DNA from: Combretum micranthum
Lineage: Eukaryota > Streptophyta > Magnoliopsida > Myrtales > Combretaceae
NCBI GenBank assembly: GCA_024138025.1
Contig: JAMXBD010001252.1
Location: 248,001 to 312,000, forward strand
Length of the DNA stretch: 64,000 bases
Reading direction: 5' to 3'
The notes under the pieces were generated by a model. The model was not told where the DNA came from and did no database searches. It worked only from the letters and a program-made list of their open reading frames with translations. Numbering within the stretch: the first letter of the stretch is position 1; each line of letters opens with the position of its first letter. Position numbers and translations under genes: made by a program. Positions 1-12,349 of this stretch are shown here, piece by piece.

Positions 1-2040
1 TAGACTTTTCAGCATATCCAATGAAATATCCACTAACAGTCCTTGGGTCCAACTTCTTCTCTTGTGGATTATAGACTCTTACTTTAGATGGACATCCCCA
101 AACGCGTATATGTCGCAAACTCGGTTTCCACCCTTTGAATAACTCAAACGACATCCTTTTGACAGCCTTGGTTAGAACTCGGTTCAATATATACGTTGCC
201 CTTTTAAGAACTTCAGTCTACAATGAGTTAGGAAGCTTGGAGCTTACAAGCATGCTCCGTACCATGTCCAATAATGTTCTGTTTCTCCTTTCAGCTACTC
301 CATTTTGATCTGGAGAACCTGGTAAACTGTATTGGGCAACAATCCCATTCTCTTGAAGAAACCTTGCAAATGGACCAATTGCTTGTCCTCTCTCTGTATA
401 TCTACCATAATACTCTCCGCCTCTATCAGATCTCATGATTTTAATTTGTTTTCCACATTGTTTCTCTACTTTAGCTTTACCTTAAAAGCATCTAATGCTT
501 CATTCTTGCTGCTAAGAAAGTAGAGATACATATAGCGTAAGTAATCATCTATGAAAGAGACAAAGTACTTATCATGATATGCATCCATGTCTAGACTACA
601 AATGTCTGTATGTATGATTTCCAATAATTCAAAACTCCTATTGGCATCTTTCTTTGACTTGTTAGTTTGTTTTCCTTTGATGCAGCTTATACAAGTCTCA
701 AAATTAGTGAAATCTAAAGTACTAAGTACCCCATCATTCACCAACCTTTTTAATTCTATCAATGGAGATATGTCCTAATCTCCGATGCCACAACATAGAG
801 GATTCTTCATTCAAAACACATCGTTTAGTGCTAACCTTTTCATGAACATGCATAATAGTATGGTTATCATCATTTCCTAAATTAAGAAGAAAAATACCAT
901 GACAAAGTACCAAATCCAATAACATCATATTTAAAAAATAAATTAAATCTAGAGTCTAAAAAGTTAAAGGAATAACCATCTGATACAAGTCTAAAAACTG
1001 AAATTTAATTCCTAAAATAACCAAGTACATAAAATGTCTTTTTCAAATTCAAAATGTAACACCACTTAAAACTAAGCTGCATGTCCCAACAGCATCCACA
1101 TGCGAGGATATCTTATTGCCTGAATAGATGCTACACTCACTTCCCACTAGCTTCCGCAGGTCTACTAAATCCTGCAATGAATTGGTCACATGGATTATAG
1201 AACCAGAATCAATCCACCATATGTTATGATTGACATCAATCATATTGGATTCATAACAAACAAGTGAAAGTCGAGTACCTTTCTTATCAAGCCACTGTAT
1301 GAACCTAGAGCATTGTTTCTTCATGTGTCCCTTCTTTTTATAGAAGAAACACACAGCCTCCTTCTTTATGTTCTTTACAGGAGGGATTTTCCCTTTCTCT
1401 TTATCTTTGGCCCGATCCTTCTTCTTGCTCTTTGCATGGGTAGTAAAGTTCACCCTTTCCTTTTCCTTTTCCTCCATAAGTAGTCTGCCCTCTTCCTGAA
1501 TACACATGGTCAACAACTCATTAATTGACCATTTATTCTTATGTGTGTTGTAAGATATCTTAAATGGGTCATACTACTGAGGTAAAGTGCAAAGAATGTA
1601 GCGAACTAGGAAGGATTCTAACAACTCAACTTCCAATGCCTTCAGTTGGGCCGTAATGTCCCTCATGCGCATGATATGATCACGTACACCCTTAATGTCG
1701 GTGAGCCTCAGAGTTGAAAGCTCTATAATTAGGGTGTTAGCCATTGCTTTGTTGAAGTGGCAAATTGCTCATCAATAGCCTTCATCAAATCTTGGACCTA
1801 TTGATATTACGCGACAGAGCCCCTTATACTAGCAAAAATTTTGGTCTTCATGAACATAACTAACAAGTGATTAGATTGCTCCCATTTTTCATAAAGACTT
1901 ATTGCATCTGGAGTGCTAGTTTCAGTTATTGATGGGGCTCCTCTTTCCTTATGGCATAATGAATGTCCATCCATCCCAAATGAAGGAGAGTTCTCTCCTT
2001 CCAAACTTTATAGTTATCCCCTTTAAGTTCAAGAAAATCA
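1..2040 (-). pseudogene. Ty1/Copia polyprotein fragment (gag to integrase), decayed
   Basis: Read on the minus strand, the order is gag (about 2,000-1,520), zinc knuckle region (about 1,370-1,300), protease (about 1,200), GAG-pre-integrase (about 930-735) and integrase core (about 760-1), running off the window edge. Visible motifs are a basic linker, a knuckle-like CFFYKKKGHMKKQC in which the second cysteine is Tyr, a protease-like WWIDSGSIIHVTNS keeping Asp-Ser-Gly, the pre-integrase motif LWHRRLGH, and integrase residues around MRSDRGGEYYG and DQNGVAERRNRT. Stops and frameshifts separate the pieces, for example a Trp codon changed to TAG near 220. Integrase and protease would normally act in the cytoplasmic virus-like particle. 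The same gag region recurs at 33,439-34,260. The type looks Tork-like, which I infer from motif style only. Confidence 0.88.
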
Positions 2041-4086
2041 CATCACATATCAGAGTAATTGACAGGTGGGATTGCTACAATAATTAAACATACATACTTA
2101 TGTTATAAAATTTTGAGACTAATTAACATAGAACATGTTTTACCAATGTAAAATCATGTTGGAATATGAATCTAGTGACATAAAACTTACTTGTGGGCTA
2201 AAGTTCTAATTCAATTAGATTCATCTTATGTCTTATGATAAAACTATCAAATCATGTTCCTTTTCCTAGTCCCTATGGGTAAATTAGAAAATATAATTAG
2301 ACATTTTATCCTAATTAATCATACACAATATAATAAAAATTCCCGTGGGATAAGATCTATTATATTGCATATAATTTATCACAATTAATGTTTATTTTTC
2401 ATATGTGATCTTAAATCATCCTTAATATACAATTTTAATTAATTAAAGATGTTGTGGCTACTCTCTAATTAATTTAAATTATATGAATCACTTAAACATT
2501 AACTAAATTCTTAGGCTCAATTATTACATAAAACTATAAGCAATATCCTATGTACTTAATTCTAACATACTTATATCATACAATCAACATTTCATGTATA
2601 ATGATAACCACAAATTATACACATAAACAAATAAATAATATAAGCATCTAACATTTAATTCATAGAGAGCCAATAAGAATTTATTTACTTTAATAAGCAA
2701 TACAAACGAATTTTAATGTGTTAAATTATTTACTAAATGTTATAATTATAAATGATAATAAATAATTTACACACATTAAATCAACATCAGCTTGGTGGAT
2801 AAGAGGCAATGAGAAAGTTGATGATCGTGAAATGTATATATATGTACAGGAAGGCCTTTGCATTCAACTACCAGGAAGGCCCCACATATAAAATTCACTC
2901 ATTATTATTAAATTAAATAATCTTATTTAAATCCCATAGGAATTTGAATTCATTTCGATCAGAACCTTCCATCGATAAAAATAAGTATATTTACACTGAC
3001 CACTAAGACCCATAACAGGCACTCAATAAAATTGAAAAATCTATCCAATGCATATATGTATTTAAATACTTATACTGGAGTTTTTTTTTTTTTTTTTTTA
3101 CATATAGTTAAATAGATGATTTCTTCTATAATTGTGATTGACAACACTCCATATAAGAATGTCTGTTTTACTCAAAGTCGTTGCAAAGTCGTCGATAACT
3201 CCATTAAATTAAATTAAATCTAAATCAAGAATTGACATATATCACCACTGAAACAACCTGGAAATTATTCATAGTACATGGACTAACATATAATTGACGT
3301 TTCATAATGCATGGGAACAAGAAGTCTGCAACTTTCCAAAGGCTATTTTTTATTAAATAATTTAATTCAAAATCAACAGTTCACGAAGCATCCTAACACT
3401 AAACTTAAAACAGTTCACCAAAAGCTATCGTCTTCTACCTTTCGCCGGGTCATTTGACCTGTTTTAGAGCCCTTTTTTTTTGTGAAACATATATAAAGTG
3501 TACATTTATGTATACTAGAAAATTATACCAACAAAAAACGAAGCAAGGCAGAGACAATCTTAAGGCTCTTATACCAAATGTTAAAAAATTTTACACAATC
3601 TTAATCATGTTCAACAAACCCAATGAACATGAAAAAAAAAAAAAAGGAACAGAAAGCGCAAGCAAAAGGAATTGTGTCACATACCTCCAACCATTGCAAA
3701 TAAAGTGTAAAAAATGCTTAAATCGAGCTTCAATTTCATATTTCCATTTCCTTTTTGTCTCTGTTTTTCCCTTTTGACTTCATCTAAGTGCTTCTAAACT
3801 GTAGCTCCCTTCAATATGATGGTATATTTTCTTAAGAAGTGGGTAGGCTTAGGGACCCAAACAGAAGATCACATTCCATTATATACAACTCTGCCTATCA
3901 TAGAGTCTGTTGGACGTGAGGGCGTGGATGTGGGACATGGGTTGAACGTGTTCTTGAAAATGGACCGCATTCGGAATTAAAATTCCGATAAAAAAGCAAA
4001 AGATCTCAACAAAAAAACCCAACCCAAAATAGAGCCTAATATCTCGGGAAAATATCTTAGAAACAAACGGGAAATTCTAACAAGTT
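2041..4086. other. AT-rich stretch without a gene
   Basis: No coding signal on either strand beyond chance ORFs. The first about 360 bases are the region upstream of the Copia gag and are closely matched at 34,260-34,597. Positions 2,388-2,392 (ATGTT) are the intact, unoccupied version of the site that holds a solo LTR at 34.6 kb. The rest is AT-rich with poly-T (about 3,083-3,100) and poly-A runs. A Copia leader or LTR may lie here but I could not define its ends. Confidence 0.6.
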
Positions 4087-6119
4087 ATGGTAACCATGTC
4101 ATTGATGAAAATCGTGTCCCCTTGCTAGAAGCCTTCAGTGGAGAGTGAAAATTCAGGAAAAGGTGGAGATGTGAATGGGCGAAGCGAAGGCTTGTAATGA
4201 TACAAAGATGTTGGGCATCATGCTGGTGGGGAATTTTCAATGGCTGTAATTAAAGCAAATTGTTTGCTAGAAGATCAGAGTCAACTTGAATCAAGCTCAA
4301 TGAGCACGGTTGACTCGAGTACACAGGGAACTTTTGTTGGACTTTATGGTGGCCATGGAGGACTTGAAGCTGCTCGGTTTGTCAATGATAGACTGTTTGA
4401 AAATGTCAAGAGTATGTCCCTTTCTCCATTATGATTTGTTGTCTTATCCTTAAAGAAATTTGGATTTGTGTATCATTGCATCAATTTTAGAGTTAAAATC
4501 AAATTTCTTAATATGTGATCTTCTTTTCAGTTGAGATTAACATAGATGTAAGATAGTTTGTAGTCCTATATCTTAGGGGGACTATACTAAAATGGTTATG
4601 GTCTCCCATTTGACCGAGATGTTGGTACAAGGGGATGAGTATTGTGAGAAGTAATCGTGCATCCACCTTGCCCACATGGCTAACTGTAAGTGACCCATTC
4701 AGTCGCAAGTCGATGGAAAACAATGGTTAACCCAAAAAACCCCTTTTCCTGGATGTATAGTTGTCTGAGTTGTCTTTTGCTGAAACCTTTTATCTCATCA
4801 ACCAGCACTTACTCTTTCCACTGAAGGGGGTTTTATTTGATAATCCCTCCTAAGCATCCAGCTAATCTTGTTTAGATACATTGTGATTTCATTTCCTCTT
4901 GTTGCTTGCATGCATTTCGGATCATTCTTGAATACCCATGCTGGTCATTTTGTCCATTCATAAATCCTGACATGAGGGAAGCAATATATTTATCTATAGG
5001 GACATAGGAATTTGTTGCTTAATAGTTCAACACCATTTTTCTCATCTTGCCTGAAAAATGCATCTCTTCTTTTCTAACATGGAGCTTATTATCTTAATCT
5101 ACAATGGTCCCAATCCTAAAATCCTGCACATGAGGCCTCGAGGAATAATTGCAAAGGAGAAAATTATTACTTGGATTCATAGTCCCCCTAAACTGGATCG
5201 AAGTATTTGCAAAATCCTCAAATAGCTTCAAATCCATTTCTTCCACTGCTTCTTTCACAATTTTCCTAAATATTTCAAACTAGCAATTGTATTAAGCTTA
5301 ACTTGTTGAGCCATTGGTTCGTTTTATTAAGTCTATTAGACTATCCGAACCAATTTCTTTTTCATCTATTCCCTAAATACACTAGTTTGTTCAATGGAAA
5401 ATTTTCATACAATCTCCTTTAGAAAACTGTAAGTGATGGGACGTGTAGGAAAAAACAATGTCCATTGATGCTAACTAAATATGTATTTTATGGTTAGTGC
5501 TGCATTGATTTTATGCACTTTGACTCGAAGTATTGGAGAACTTAGTCATGTATGATACAGACATGCTGCTGTGTGTGAAACAAGCTGGTAAGTGCTTGCA
5601 AAGGGATGGTGCAAAGGCAAGCAGACCCATAAACTATATTTTTCTGGAAATAGATAGACTTGGATTTCTTTTTCTTTTCGTTTTTTTTTTTTTTTTTACC
5701 AAAGACTTGGATTTCATTCACCATAATATCCTCTCTTGTATGCTTTATTGATTTTACCACTCTCTTGTGGTGCAGAATATACAGCAGAGAACAAGGGAAT
5801 GTCTGCTATGTGATTTAAGAAAAAAACATTTTTGGCCATGGAAGAGGAGTTTCTCTCCCTAGTAAAGAAGTAATGGCTTGACAAGCCGTAGATTTCTTCT
5901 GTTGGTTCATGTTGTTTGGTTGGCGTAATATGTAGTGGGCAGCTGTATGTTGCAAATGCCAGAGATTCATGGACTGTGTTAGAAAGATTGAAAAAGACTA
6001 TTAAAGAGATCAAAGCAGTTCAACTATCAAGTGAGCACAATGCTTGTTATGAGTCTATGAGAGAGGAATTGCGTTCATTGCATCCCAATGATCCACAAAT
6101 TGTTGCATTAAATCTATAA
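4087..6119 (+). pseudogene. PP2C protein phosphatase pseudogene (plant clade-D-like), 3' truncated
   Basis: Two recognisable exons, 4,087-4,411 and 5,776-6,119, are joined by an intron with a gt donor and a tgcag acceptor; a codon split after its first base joins them in frame. Exon 1 starts MVTMSLMKIVSPC and carries [20 protein letters not shown] and the metal-site region, which reads YGGHGG where the family has YDGHGG. Exon 2 carries [19 protein letters not shown] and then RDSW where the family has GDSR, and ends at [12 protein letters not shown]. In-frame stops replace Trp (4,120s) and Leu-Trp (4,190s) in exon 1 and two Gln codons in exon 2, plus small compensating indels near 5,810. The C-terminal half of the phosphatase is absent. 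Intact members dephosphorylate Ser/Thr with two metal ions; this copy cannot encode a working enzyme. Confidence 0.9.
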
Positions 6120-6363
6120 CTTTTCTTTTTCAAAATAAAACTATTCTCTTCTTATTCTTTTTTGACATTGTTACTACTCTCCTTATCTTTTTTGCTTTTA
6201 AAATTGTTTCTTAATGTAGAATAATAATAACATTTAAATATATTATATTATAGGATTGAATCCAAAATCTAGAAAGAATTTTTTACAGCAAAAAATTAAT
6301 ATTTAAGATTTTTTATGGGCACTATTAAATTTGCATACGCAACACGGATGCACCATCTACTAG
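6120..6363. other. Short AT-rich spacer after the PP2C remnant
   Basis: No further PP2C exon is visible. The sequence is T-rich then A-rich and leads directly into the duplicated AT block. Confidence 0.5.
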
Positions 6364-7570
6364 TGTTTATTTATATGTAAATGTAATTTATATATTTACC
6401 ATAGATTATATACTTGTTACGTATGAATTTATACCATATGTTTGTTATATATATAGCCATATATACGTAGTATATATATAATTTCTCATTATATAATATT
6501 AAGAATAACATATACCTGTTATATATATTTATATATATATATATTGATGTATAATAATATATATAAATTTTATATTTTGAGTACATGTTATATATACCAA
6601 ATATATAATATGAAAAACTATTAAATATATATATGTGTGTGTGTCATACATGTTATATATAACATTATTTTTTAGCAATGTCATACATGCTATATATGCG
6701 TATATATTGTATTAATTTTTAATATAAATGTTAAATATATTTGTTTCAAATATATAGATTATATATACATGTTATCTATGAATATATATATCACACAGAT
6801 ATAGATATATGTTTGTCGTATATATTTGTATATAAGAAAGGAAAAAAAAACCATGTAGATTTAGCAATTACTATGTATGTTTGATAAAGATATATTTAGA
6901 AAAATATATGTACACACATATATAGATAATGGATAATATAATTGTTATACTCATAGAAGCTTCATACATTATACATATATAACAAAATATATACATATAC
7001 ATATCATATACATATACATATACATATACATATCAATCAATTGATTACTTTTTCCATACTTTGTTATCAGTTAATCTATTTCATTCTTGATATGAGGCAA
7101 CCAAACACAATAAAGGAATGAAATCAATGGTTTTGTGATGTTTCAAATATGTGAATTTCTTATGTACCCAATGTAACAAAAGATTTTTCTGTGGTCAAAT
7201 ATAAGCCTCGATAGGTTTCCCAAGATTAAAAAAAAAAGTTTGACTTTATTTTCAGGCTTTGTACTGAAAAATACCTCCTTAAAGCATACATATACCACAA
7301 TTCAAAAAAAAATATTTATACTTGAGTTTTTTTTTTTTTTACTTTACATATATTTTAGTGCTAAATTTGGTAAATGCTAATATTTTGTTTTTTTTTTTAT
7401 TTTTAATGTATTTTCTTCAAGAGTCAAAACATGTAATTTGTAAAGTAAAAATAAAAATGGCTGAAAATATTTGCTTTCTATAATTAACTTTTATAAAATA
7501 TAAAAGGAGGGTCCACTTCGTTGGGTTTAGCTAGCCATTACATAATTACTTTCCCTTTTGCAGCCTTCAG
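6364..7570 (+). repeat. Promoter-type AT-rich block, copy A (truncated unit)
   Basis: This is a close match to 13,790-14,860 (copy B) and, in its second half, to 36,318-37,030 (copy C), the sequences upstream of the two coiled-coil gene copies. It contains long TA-rich low complexity (6,364-7,040), including a run of CATATA hexamers at about 7,005-7,036, followed by the shared tract around 7,100-7,570. It ends in the 'ccttcagc' segment, where copies B and C continue into 5' UTR sequence but copy A switches to Copia gag. ORFs called inside the TA tract are low-complexity artefacts. Confidence 0.8.
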
Positions 7571-10500
7571 CACTACCTACTGCTAAAAAGGAAATCAAAG
7601 GAGGAGAAGAAAAGAGCTTATACGACAACTGGAGATTTGAAGATTCATCTAATTCAGATGTATGCTTCATGGCTCTGGATAATGAGGTAATATCTCCCTC
7701 TTCTCCTTCATATGCTGAATTGCATGATATGTATGAAAAAGTATGCAACAAATTAATGAAAGCTGAGAAAAAGAATAGCATGCTAAAATCCTTAATGACA
7801 AAAGTAGGAGAACAATTAGAAAAGTTTCAGACTAATCATGAAGAAATTATATCTGAGAATGAAAAGTTGCATGATAGACAGTTTGAAATAAAAAATGAAA
7901 AGATAAATATTAAGTACAAAAAACTGAAAAACAAAAATAACGAGTTAAAGGAAATGAATGAAAAATTAAAATTGAAAATGATTTGCTAAACATTGAAGTT
8001 GAAACTTTAAAGAATAATAATGTTGCTTGTGCTAATAATTATAATGATAGTGTTCTAAAAGAGCTAAAAGATTAGAAAAATGAAAATAAAAAGTTAAAAG
8101 CTAGCCTTGATGATTTACAGGCTACTATAGCCAAGTTTACAAATGGAAAGAAAAATCTGAACACACACTTCTTGGGAGCCAAAAGTGTGATTCAAATAAA
8201 TTTGGAATTGACTATAGTGGTAAAAATAGTCATAAGTCCCACAAAATAAAATTTGTTAAAGTAACCTATGGGACATGTAATTATTGTGGCAAAATAGGAC
8301 ATATTGCACATAACTATGCAATAAGGAAATCTATAAATTTGAATCATCAAAACAAGTTAATTTGAGTTCCAAAGAGAGGTACTTGTTCCCCCAACCGACA
8401 AGGACCTAAACTAAAATGGATACCAAAGAAGCAATGATCTATTTTGCAAGGATCCTCAAGTGGCAGCAATAAATGGTACTTGGACAATGGTTGTTCTAGG
8501 CATATGATAGGAGATGCATCTAAGTTCACATCACTAGTCCTAAAGGATCAAGAGAGTATTACTTTTGGGGACAATAGAAAATTAACTATTTTAGGTGAAG
8601 ATAACATTCTCATTAACAAAGATTTAATTATAAAAAACGTGTTGCTTGTAGATAATCCAAAACATAATTTGTTAAGTGTTAGCTAATTGTGTGACAGTGG
8701 TTTTAAAATAACATTTTTTTTGCCAAAAAATATTCAATTAAAATAATTGACAATAACCAAGCATGCTTTGAAGGATATAGACAAAGAAACATTTACAAAA
8801 TCAATTTAGATGATTGTAAATCATCAAATTAAATTTGTCTATATTCTCAAAATGACAATAGTTAGCTGTGGCATAGAAAATTAGGACATGCTAGCATGGA
8901 CATTATTTCAAAACTTGTTAAAAAGTATCTAGTCAGAGGTTTACGAAAGATAACTTTTCAAAATGACAAGATTCGTCAAGTATGTCAACAAGGAAAGAGA
9001 ACTAAGACTTCTTTCAAGTCTAAGGATGTTGTTTCCACATCTAAGCCATTAAAACAATTGCACATGGATTTATTTGGTCCTACCTAAAGCTTAAGTTTAG
9101 GAGGAAATAAATACATCTTGGTTATTGTTGATGATTTTACTCGATACACATGGACTTTCTTCCTTGCATTTAAAGATGAAACCAATCATGTCTTTTTTAG
9201 ATATTTCAAGAAAGTCAAATGAAAAAGGTCTTATCATTATTACAATTCGAAGTGATCATGGGAGAGAATTTGAAAATCATGAAATGGAAAATTTCTGTAG
9301 TAATTATGGCATTGAACAAACTTTTTCAACTCCTAGAACTCCATAACAAAATGGTGTAATCAAAAGGAAAAGTAGAACTTTAATTGAAATGGCTAGAACG
9401 ATATTGTGTGAAAACAATTTATTAAAATATTTTTAGGATGAAGTTGTAAATATTGCATGCTATATTTCAAATAGAGTTTTTATAAGACCAATTTAAAAGA
9501 AATCCCCTTGTGAACTATGGAACGACAAAAGATCTAACATATTTTATTTCCATCATTTTAACACTAAATGCTATATTTTAAACAATGGAAAAGAGTAAAT
9601 TGGCTAAACTTGATTCTAAAAGTGATGAAGGAATCTTTTTAAGATATTCTTTAATAAGTTATGCATATAAAGTTTTCAATAAAAGAGCATTAGTTGTTGA
9701 AGAATCAATACATATTGCTTTTGATGATTCCTTGCCTAATACATGTTCTAATGATGATGTTGATGTTGTGTGTACTGATTTGAATAGATTTTCTCCTAAA
9801 AATGGCATAAAAATAATAATGAACATATTTTGGATGACATGCATGTTTTCTGCTAATGATGATTTATCTAAAGAATGGAAATATGCTAAATCACATCCAA
9901 AAGATCTAATTATTGGTGAACCTTCAAATCGAGTGCAAACAAGATCATCTTTAAGGAACTTAAGTAATATGGTTTTTCTATCTCAAACAGAACCAAATGT
10001 TGAAGAAGCCTTAGAAGATGATTTTTGGATTAATGCTATAGAAGATGAATTAATCAGTTCACAAAGAATGGATTTTGGTTTCCAAACTTGATAACAGAAC
10101 TATCATAGAAACCAAATGGGCATTTAGAAACAAGCTTGATGAATCCTGTTTAATAACAAGAAATAAGGCTAGATTGGTTATTAAAGGTTATAATCAAGAA
10201 TAAGGAATTGATTTTGATAAGACCTTGGCCCCAGTTACTAGACTAGAATCTATAAGAATATTTTTTGCTTTTGCTACTTTTAAGAACTTTACTCTTTTTC
10301 AAATGGATGTCAAAAGCTCTTTCTTAAATGGTTTTATAAAGGAAAAAGTCTATATAGAGCAATCATCAGGTTTCGAAAATAATGAATTTCTTAATCATAT
10401 TTTTAAATTAAACAAAGTCCTTTATGGAGTAAAGCAACCTCCTAGAGCTTCGTATGAAAAAATGAGTGGCTTCCTATTAAACAATGATTTTTCAAGAGGA

Positions 10501-11472
10501 AAAGTTGATACAACTTTATTTATTAAGAATCACAAGTCTGATACATCGATTTTACAAATCTATGTTGACGACATTTTGTTTGGAGCTACTACAAGTCTTA
10601 TAAAAGAATTTGTTGAGTCCATGAAAAATGAATTTGAAATGAGTATAATGGGAGAACACAATTATTTTCTTGGTCTTCAAATCAAACAATCTGAAATGGA
10701 ATCTTTATCAATCAATCAAAATATACAAAGGATTTGTTCAAAAGATTTAAAATAGATAATTGCAAATTTAATCCAACACCTATGAGCACAAGTATAAAGC
10801 TTGATAAGGATGAAAATGACAAAAATGTGTGTGAAAAGCTTTATAGAGGCATGATAGGCAGTTTGTTATATTTAATAGCTTCTAGACCTGACATCATGTT
10901 CTCGGTATGTGTATATGCATGATTTCAATTTTGTCCAAAAGAATCATACTTGCGGGCACGATTGAAATTGACTAGTAATATCTATAATTTACTTCTTTCA
11001 ATCTAATTGGATAATACGATTCTGACTTTGCTGGATGCAAAGTAAATCGGAAAAGCACAAGTAGCACATGCCATTTTCTTGGAAATTCTTTAATATCTTG
11101 ACACTCAAAGAAATAAAACTCGTTGCACTTTTAACTGCTGAAGCTAAGTATATAGCAGCTAGTAGTTTGTGCACATATTCTATAGATGAAACAAACTTAC
11201 TTGATTATGGTTTAAATTTTGAAAAAGTTCCAATTCTTTGTGATAATACAAGTGCTATAAATTTGACTAAAAATCCGATTCAACACTCAAGAACCAAGAA
11301 TATTGAAATTAGATATCGTTTCATTCGAGGTCATGTTCTAAACAAAGATACCATATTGGAATTTATTGATACAAACAATGAAATTACTGATATCATTATA
11401 AAACCCTTGAGTGAAGGTCATTTTTGCACTTTAAGAAGAGAATTGGGAATGATCAAGCAAGATGACTATTAA
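7571..11472 (+). pseudogene. SIRE-like Ty1/Copia polyprotein, 5' truncated and decayed
   Basis: Plus strand order: gag C-terminal half with a Lys/Glu-rich coiled-coil tail (7,571-7,989), zinc knuckle at about 8,277-8,330 (CNYCGKIGHIAHNY, last Cys changed to Tyr), protease at about 8,473 (WYLDNGCSRHM, with Asn in place of the usual Ser of Asp-Ser-Gly), pre-integrase and integrase (about 8,870-9,560), reverse transcriptase (10,090-10,920; catalytic YVDD intact at about 10,561) and RNase H (about 11,010-11,472, with EAKYIAASS). Frameshifts and stops break it into about nine pieces. The 5' LTR, leader and gag N-terminus are missing: the sequence joins the promoter-type block directly at about 7,570, so the element was truncated by a deletion rather than inserted whole. 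Confidence 0.9.
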
Positions 11473-11684
11473 ATATTATTGAACCAAGCTAGTCTAGAGC
11501 TTGTTTTCAGATAAAAAAACCGCTAAATACAATACATGCCTAAAAACATAATATGTGCTTGATTTGATATGTTTATGAGATGATCTACTTCTTATCTGAT
11601 CATTTTTAAGGCTGCATAATTTGCATTTGTGATGATGATGATCTGTTACGTTTGCATATTTGCTATATGTGAGCTTGATATGTG
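11473..11684 (+). other. Copia 3' untranslated internal region
   Basis: Non-coding sequence after the RNase H stop and before the hairpin array. No separate gene is visible. Confidence 0.5.
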
Positions 11685-12010
11685 GTGAAGTCCTATTATG
11701 TGTAGGCAAATGTGTTGTGAAGCCCTCAAGTGTTGAGGCACCTGTGGTGAAGTCTTACTACGTGTAGGCATTGTGGTGTGGTCTTGATGAGATGAGGCAA
11801 ATGTGGTGAAGTCCTACTGTGTGTAGGCATTGTGTTATGAAGTCCTCATGAACTTAGACATCTGTGGTGAAGTCTTATCTAAGTATAGTCAAGTTTTGAA
11901 GTCCTACATGGATGTAGCAAAAGTGGTGAAGTCCTATCTGTGTATAGGTAAGTGTGTGAAGTTCTATCTGTGTATAGGCAAATGGTGAAGTCCTCTGATG
12001 AGACATTTGT
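11685..12010 (+). repeat. Array of about 11 hairpin-forming units, about 30-bp period
   Basis: A constant linker close to 'tgtggtgaagtc' recurs near 11,685, 11,717, 11,747, 11,776, 11,806, 11,836, 11,867, 11,897, 11,925, 11,958 and 11,984. After most linkers comes a short self-complementary segment whose sequence differs from unit to unit: CCTAttatgtgTAGG, CCTCAagtgTTGAGG, CCTACtgtgtGTAGG, CTACATggATGTAG, CCTATctgtgtATAGG. It lies between the RNase H stop and the polypurine tract, in the 3' untranslated part of the element. Confidence 0.8.
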
Positions 12011-12336
12011 AAATTCCTCTATTGATGATGCATTTATTTTTTAGCTAAATATTGTATGTCCGTGCATCTCTCCTTGCCTGCATATATTAAATTTGTCATA
12101 TCTTTATTTTTTTATGAGTATAAAGGAGGAGCAGTGTAGGATGCACAATTAATAGTATTCATGTAATCTGTTTTGATATATACAAAGGGGGAGAAAATGA
12201 CATATTAAGTATAGTCTGCATCTCTCCAAAATTAAACATCAAGATTCTAATTTAAAACTTGAGAAATTTCTTTGAAACCCAAATGCTTAATTAAAGGGAA
12301 GTATGCTGAAGTTAATCATGCATAATTGTCCTCATT
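12011..12336 (+). other. Copia 3' internal region before the polypurine tract
   Basis: AT-rich non-coding sequence with an internal purine-rich site ('aaagggggagaaaatg' near 12,185) that could be a second, upstream priming tract. No ORF of interest. Confidence 0.45.
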
Positions 12337-12349
12337 AAAAGGGAGAGAT
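12337..12349 (+). other. Polypurine tract of the Copia element
   Basis: 'aaaagggagagat' stands directly before a TGTTGAAC start of LTR sequence, the usual plus-strand priming arrangement. Confidence 0.65.

Noticed and set aside
6371..6586. Minus-strand ORF rich in Tyr and Ile
   Set aside because: Translation of a TA-rich low-complexity tract.
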